From CAYZBM01 sp964476705 (GTDB lineage: Bacteria > Pseudomonadota > Alphaproteobacteria > Rickettsiales > UBA6187), in contig CAYZBM010000006.1 of NCBI GenBank assembly GCA_964476705.1, positions 1-47,596 of the forward strand: DNA of 47,596 bases, read 5' to 3'. How positions within the stretch are numbered: the stretch's first letter is position 1; the number at the start of each line of letters is the position of its first letter. The position numbers and the translations under genes were made by a program. The notes beneath the pieces are model-generated. The model was not told the DNA's origin. It did not search any database and saw nothing but the letters and a program-made list of their open reading frames with translations. Shown piece by piece: positions 43,674 to 47,596 of the stretch.

Positions 43674-44201
43674 CTAAACTCTAAATTTATCGCGTAATAA
43701 ATAATATATTTTCTCAACTAATACTTCATGTACCCCATCATTAGTATCTACAGATATATCAGCCTCAGCATAAACTGGATATCTTTCATCCATAAGTTTA
43801 GCTATTACTTGTTTTTTATCAACATTTTCAAGTAATGGCCGTGTATTTTTCCGTGATACTCTCTCTAAAATTATATCTAGACTCGCTCTAATCCAAATAG
43901 TAATCGCATTTTCTTTAAGTAATTCTCTAATCTCTTTATTAATATATGCCCCACCACCTAAAGCAATAACTTTAATCCCTGAAGCTAATAATTCTTTAAT
44001 GCAGATTAACTCTTGTTGTCTAAAATAAGCCTCACCTTTCGTAGCAAATAACTCAGATATATTCATTCCTTCTTTTCTTTCAATATAGTTATCTAAATCA
44101 GCAAAAGGAATCCCCAGCTTAAAGGCTACCATTTTTCCAATAGATGACTTACCACAACCCATCATCCCTACAAAAACTACTGATTTATTTATATTTTCCA
44201 T
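43674..44201 (-). CDS. aroK: Shikimate kinase
   Basis: A 175-residue P-loop kinase phosphorylating shikimate. Walker A FVGMMGCGKSSIGK is at residues about 10-23. The shikimate-binding Asp/Arg region is FADLDNYIERKEGMNISELF. The GGGAYIN motif and the lid Arg (SRKNTRPLL) are present. It starts the operon aroK-aroB-CNNM gene. ATG 44201. Confidence 0.96.
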   Translation of the reverse strand: MENINKSVVFVGMMGCGKSSIGKMVAFKLGIPFADLDNYIERKEGMNISELFATKGEAYFRQQELICIKELLASGIKVIALGGGAYINKEIRELLKENAITIWIRASLDIILERVSRKNTRPLLENVDKKQVIAKLMDERYPVYAEADISVDTNDGVHEVLVEKIYYLLRDKFRV

Positions 44202-44439
44202 AACAACCCATCAAGAAATATTTATCAAAACATAACTAATAGCTAAAAATTATCAAGTATTTAGAGCATATAGTCATATTATTCCTTCAATATCTACTTA
44301 ATTTGCTTAATTTAGAACTGCCAAATGGTCTTAAGATTGATTCTTTTTAGCAATTTTATTATTTACTTGTTTTAGTATCATAGTTATATTGCATTTTAGT
44401 AATAAAAACCTTAGATAATATTTAAATATTTTAAAGCTT

Positions 44440-44592
44440 ATGTTTTCTTCCAAAATAATTTTAATTTTAGTTTTACTAGCTCTAATTGCCGGTGGTTTTG
44501 TCTATTTATCTAGAGACATTAAGCCTGAAGTAAAAACTATAACTAAAACAGTAGAAAAACCAGTAGAAAATAAAGCAGAACCTACAAAATAA
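44440..44592 (+). CDS. Small single-pass membrane protein, 50 residues
   Basis: ATG 44440 opens a 50-codon frame: a hydrophobic segment (about residues 5-22, IILILVLLALIAGGF) is followed by an Arg/Asp turn (LSRDIKPE) and a Lys/Glu/Pro/Thr-rich tail ending in ENKAEPTK. The pattern (membrane anchor, then charged tail) and location 69 bases before xerD suggest a real small gene. Function is unknown. The ribosome site is weak (AAAG). Confidence 0.65.
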   Translation: MFSSKIILILVLLALIAGGFVYLSRDIKPEVKTITKTVEKPVENKAEPTK

Positions 44593-44661
44593 ATACGACC
44601 TACTATTTTCTTGTTGGTGCTATAATTTTTTGCTAAAAAATATTTTGCATAGGCAAATTTT

Positions 44662-45570
44662 ATGGCTGACCAAGATCTAGTTGAAGCTTTTTTAGAAATG
44701 ATGGAATCCGAACGCGGTGTAGCCATTAATACCATTACATCCTATAGAAGTGATTTATTTGATATTATAAATTATTTTAGCCCCTTTAAAATTAGTCTAG
44801 TTAATGCCAACACCGAAGATTTAAGAGAGTATTTTGCTGCTATCAAAAAAAAGGCTGTCTCGGCTAAATCTAGCGCCAGAAAATTATCAGCTTTAAAACA
44901 ATTTTATAATTTTTTATATAGCGATAATGTTATAGTAGATAATCCGAGTTTAAAATTAGAAGCCCCACGTAGTGCAAAATCTCTACCCAAAATATTAAGT
45001 AAAGAAGAAATCACCAAGCTTTTTGAAGTAGCTGAAAAAGATAAAACTTTAGATGGGTTAAGATTATTAACTTTATTAGAGATATTATATGCCTCAGGCC
45101 TAAGAGTCTCTGAATTAGTAAGTATAAAACTAGAGCAAATTAGAGTAAATCAAGACGATAATACTATCTATCCTTTTTTAACTATAAAAGGTAAAGGCAA
45201 TAAAGAAAGAATAGCTCTACTTAATCAAAGTGCTATAAGTACTTTACAAAACTATTTAAAGATTAGAAACCCAAAAGAATCTATCTGGCTTTTTCCGACT
45301 AATTCTAAAGAAGGTTATTTAACCAGACAACGTTTTGGTCAGTTATTAAAAATTTTAGCGCAAAATGCTGACATAGAAACTGAAAAAGTATCACCTCACG
45401 TACTTCGCCATTCTTTCGCGAGCCACTTATTACATAATGGCGTTGATTTACGGAGTCTTCAACAACTACTAGGGCATAGTGACATTTCAACAACCCAAAT
45501 ATATACTCATCTTCTTGATGAAAAAACCAAAGAACAATTGTTAAAACATCATCCTTTAAATCAACAATAA
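44662..45570 (+). CDS. xerD: Tyrosine recombinase XerD
   Basis: A 302-residue recombinase that, with XerC and FtsK, resolves chromosome dimers at dif. The N-terminal core-binding domain (about 1-85) precedes the catalytic domain. The R-(K)-H-R-H-Y residues are visible: Arg in ASGLRVSELV, Lys in TIKGKGNKER, HVLRHSFASHLL, then LGHSDISTTQIYTH with the nucleophile Tyr. XerD is preferred over XerC from the N-terminal VEAFLEMMESERGVAINTIT pattern. sdhA-like follows 14 bases later. Confidence 0.9.
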   Translation: MADQDLVEAFLEMMESERGVAINTITSYRSDLFDIINYFSPFKISLVNANTEDLREYFAAIKKKAVSAKSSARKLSALKQFYNFLYSDNVIVDNPSLKLEAPRSAKSLPKILSKEEITKLFEVAEKDKTLDGLRLLTLLEILYASGLRVSELVSIKLEQIRVNQDDNTIYPFLTIKGKGNKERIALLNQSAISTLQNYLKIRNPKESIWLFPTNSKEGYLTRQRFGQLLKILAQNADIETEKVSPHVLRHSFASHLLHNGVDLRSLQQLLGHSDISTTQIYTHLLDEKTKEQLLKHHPLNQQ

Positions 45571-45583
45571 AAATTTATAAATC

Positions 45584-47317
45584 ATGAACTTAAGTGAACA
45601 TAATTATGATGTAGTAATAATCGGCAGTGGCGGAGCAGGACTTATGGCTGCTCTTAAAGCTTCTCAAAAATCTTTATCAGTTGCTGTTTTAAGTAAAGTA
45701 ATGCCAACACAAAGTCATACTGTGGCCGCCAAGGGTGGGATTAATGCCGCCCTTTCTAATATCGATGAAGATAAAGTAGAATGGCATATCTACGACACAA
45801 TAAAAGGTAGTGACTGGCTAGCTGATTATAAAGCTGTAGAATTAATGTGTCAGATGGCGCCACAAATAATTATTGAACTTGAGCATCTAGGAGTTCCATT
45901 CTCCAGACACCAAAATAATAAAATTGAGCAAAGAATTTATGGTGGACAATCAGGTAATTTTGGCGCATCCCCTTCCCCGCATCGCGCTTGTTTTGCAGCT
46001 GACAGAACTGGTCATGCTATCTTACATAATATTTATCAGCAAACTTTAAAAAATGGCGTTAAGTTTTTTAACTATCATTTAGCTTTAGATTTAATTTGCG
46101 ATAAAGAAAATTGTTATGGGGTTATGTCTTATGACTTAGAAAATGGTTTGATCAGAAAATTTAATGCCAGTAATGTAATTATCGCAACTGGTGGCTATAG
46201 CCAAATTTATAAAACTACTACCTCATCTAGCATTTGTACTGGAGATGGCAATGGCTTAGCTTTACGTGCTGGTTTTGCCCTTAAAGATATGGAGTTTATT
46301 CAATTTCATCCAACAGGAATTTTAAGTAGTGGTTTTTTAATATCTGAAGCAGCCCGAGCTGAAGGCGCCTATTTAACTAATAGCTTAGGGCAAAGATTTA
46401 TGGCACATTACGCCCCAAATTATAAAGATTTAGCACCTCGTGATATTATCTCTCGTTGTATGACTCGAGAAATTATTGAAAATAGAGGTTGCGGAAAAAA
46501 TAAGGACCATATTTTACTCCATCTAGAAAATATAGATCCGAATATTTTATCTACAAAATTACCGGAGATTTTATCCTTAGCTAAAACTTATGAAAAAATA
46601 GATATAACAAAAGAACCAATACCAGTTGCGCCCTCAGTTCACTATACTATGGGTGGAATCTCTACCAATATTAATGCTCAAGTTTTAAATGCCGAAAATC
46701 AAATAATTAATGGTCTATATGCCATTGGTGAAACCGCTTGTGTATCAGTTCATGGCGCCAATCGTTTGGGTTGTAATTCTTTACTCGATATATTAGTCTT
46801 TGCCTGCGTGGCCATAAATAATATATCCAAAGAAGCTCATATAAAAAATCCAGCAAAAAATCTATATGAGCAGAGTTTAGATAATTTTAATACTCTCTTA
46901 ACCAAAAATGGTACCACAAAATCCTCAGATATTAAACCTAAGCTACAAGAATTAATGAGCCTTAGAACTGGAATATTTAGAAATGAAGAATTATTAAAAC
47001 AAGGTATAAGTGAACTGACCGACTTAATAAATCTGGCTAAAGATATTAAGATTAACGATAAATCTTTAATTTGGAATACTGAACTGGAAGAAACTATAGA
47101 ACTACAAAATATGCTCTTAAATGCTAAAGCCACTATTTATTCTGCTTTACAGAGAAAAGAAAGCCGTGGCGCCCATTTTAGAGATGATTATCAACAACGC
47201 GATGATCAAAATTATCATCATCATACTATTTGCTCTTTAAGTCATAATGAGACCTTAATTTTTAATGAGCAAGAGGTAGATTTAAGTCCTTTTGTTATTG
47301 AGGAAAGGAGATATTAG
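45584..47317 (+). CDS. sdhA: Succinate dehydrogenase/fumarate reductase flavoprotein-like protein
   Basis: A 577-residue flavoprotein. The FAD Rossmann motif VVIIGSGGAGLMAALKA (about 10-26), the covalent-FAD histidine in TQSHTVAAKGGINAAL, WHIYDTIKGSDWLAD, FIQFHPTGI, catalytic-Arg LAPRDIISR, HGANRLGCNSLLD and the C-terminal ESRGAHFRDDY all point to SdhA, not NadB. The segment YGGQSGNFG is closer to the gammaproteobacterial pattern than to the usual alphaproteobacterial FGGMTTxFG. No sdhB, sdhC or sdhD is present nearby, so it may be a second, divergent copy or an isolated gene. It follows xerD closely (14 bases). Confidence 0.82.
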   Translation: MNLSEHNYDVVIIGSGGAGLMAALKASQKSLSVAVLSKVMPTQSHTVAAKGGINAALSNIDEDKVEWHIYDTIKGSDWLADYKAVELMCQMAPQIIIELEHLGVPFSRHQNNKIEQRIYGGQSGNFGASPSPHRACFAADRTGHAILHNIYQQTLKNGVKFFNYHLALDLICDKENCYGVMSYDLENGLIRKFNASNVIIATGGYSQIYKTTTSSSICTGDGNGLALRAGFALKDMEFIQFHPTGILSSGFLISEAARAEGAYLTNSLGQRFMAHYAPNYKDLAPRDIISRCMTREIIENRGCGKNKDHILLHLENIDPNILSTKLPEILSLAKTYEKIDITKEPIPVAPSVHYTMGGISTNINAQVLNAENQIINGLYAIGETACVSVHGANRLGCNSLLDILVFACVAINNISKEAHIKNPAKNLYEQSLDNFNTLLTKNGTTKSSDIKPKLQELMSLRTGIFRNEELLKQGISELTDLINLAKDIKINDKSLIWNTELEETIELQNMLLNAKATIYSALQRKESRGAHFRDDYQQRDDQNYHHHTICSLSHNETLIFNEQEVDLSPFVIEERRY

Positions 47318-47328
47318 ATTATTTTTTC

Positions 47329-47596
47329 TTAATAAAATTATTAATTTCAGCAATAGATAATCCTGTTAAGTCGGATATTTTTTCTATTTTCATTTTCTCG
47401 TCTAAGAGTATTCTAGCAAATTCTAGATTTCTTTCTTTTTTACCTTTCTCAAGCCCTTCTTGAATACCTTGTTGAATTCCTTGCTTAATTCCTTGCTTAA
47501 TTCCGTCTTCTAGTCCCTCTTTTCGGCCTTCTACCTTACCAGTAATTATAGCAGAATCAATCAGACTATTTTCTAAGCTTAAATTTTCACTATCTT
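47329..47596 (-). CDS. Rpn-family nuclease/transposase-like protein, C-terminal part
   Basis: The gene is cut by the window edge. The 88 visible residues begin within the tail and end IAEINNFIKKK. The tail has a run of Gly-containing 4-residue units (GIKQGIKQGIQQGIQEGLEK) and then ILLDEKMKIEKISDLTGLS, both typical of the C-terminus of Rpn (PD-(D/E)XK) recombination-promoting nucleases, often annotated as transposases and multicopy in Rickettsiales. The catalytic part is outside the window. Activity cannot be judged. Confidence 0.75.

Noticed and set aside
44334..44355. Similarity of about 20 bases to 35456-35477 (TTGATTCTTTTT followed by an AATTTT run)
   Set aside because: The shared part is short, AT-rich and lies in unrelated contexts (a coding end and an intergenic region), so chance is sufficient.

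Overview
The window is AT-rich, gene-dense DNA that looks like the chromosome of an obligately host-associated Rickettsiales bacterium, most likely Rickettsiaceae or a close relative. This rests on the virB8-virB8-virB9-virB10-virB11-virD4 secretion cluster in the Rickettsia arrangement, the C4-pathway 5-aminolevulinate synthase, ctaA, an alphaproteobacterial L31 without the cysteine motif, an rpsB-tsf-pyrH-frr-uppS-cdsA-dxr block, ankyrin-repeat proteins and many palindromic intergenic repeats. The genus cannot be fixed from sequence reading alone. I saw no rRNA, tRNA or CRISPR array.

Layout. 1-4.1 kb: end of a palindromic repeat, an ankyrin-like protein with a proline-rich linker, recG, and a PIN-toxin/antitoxin pair. 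4.2-9.4 kb: a PAS plus degenerate GGDEF protein, clpA-clpS, tsaB and a divergent D-Ala-D-Ala dipeptidase. 9.5-16.7 kb: type IV secretion genes, all on the + strand behind a good sigma-70-like promoter. 16.7-23.0 kb: an accessory stretch with a LysR regulator, an ankyrin protein, two unrecognised proteins and a large FAD-binding protein. It sits directly behind the secretion genes and is a reasonable place to look for secreted effectors. 23.0-31.4 kb (- strand): a sensor histidine kinase, then dxr, cdsA, uppS, frr, pyrH, tsf and rpsB (isoprenoid and phospholipid precursors, translation, pyrimidines), broken between pyrH and tsf by a terminator, a perfect tandem duplication of a repeat and a small antitoxin-like remnant. 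31.6-35.5 kb: hemA and ctaA (heme b and heme a) opposite a heme-copper-oxidase-like membrane protein. 35.6-40.9 kb: folE, asd, an exported pentapeptide-repeat protein and a serine hydrolase of the beta-lactamase fold. 40.9-44.2 kb (- strand): rpmE, a CNNM/CorC-type protein, aroB and aroK. 44.4-47.6 kb: a small membrane protein, xerD, an sdhA-like flavoprotein and the C-terminal end of an Rpn-family nuclease/transposase-like gene cut by the window edge.

The most unusual content is the repeats. One family has short TATAGTA/TACTATA ends and an internal ATCCCG...CGGGAT hairpin. I can trace it at about seven places, and one copy supplies the 3' ends of two convergent genes. A second, Rickettsia-palindromic-element-like pair lies beside hemA and folE. 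The copy in front of hemA has 13-bp perfect inverted ends and is open in the hemA frame.
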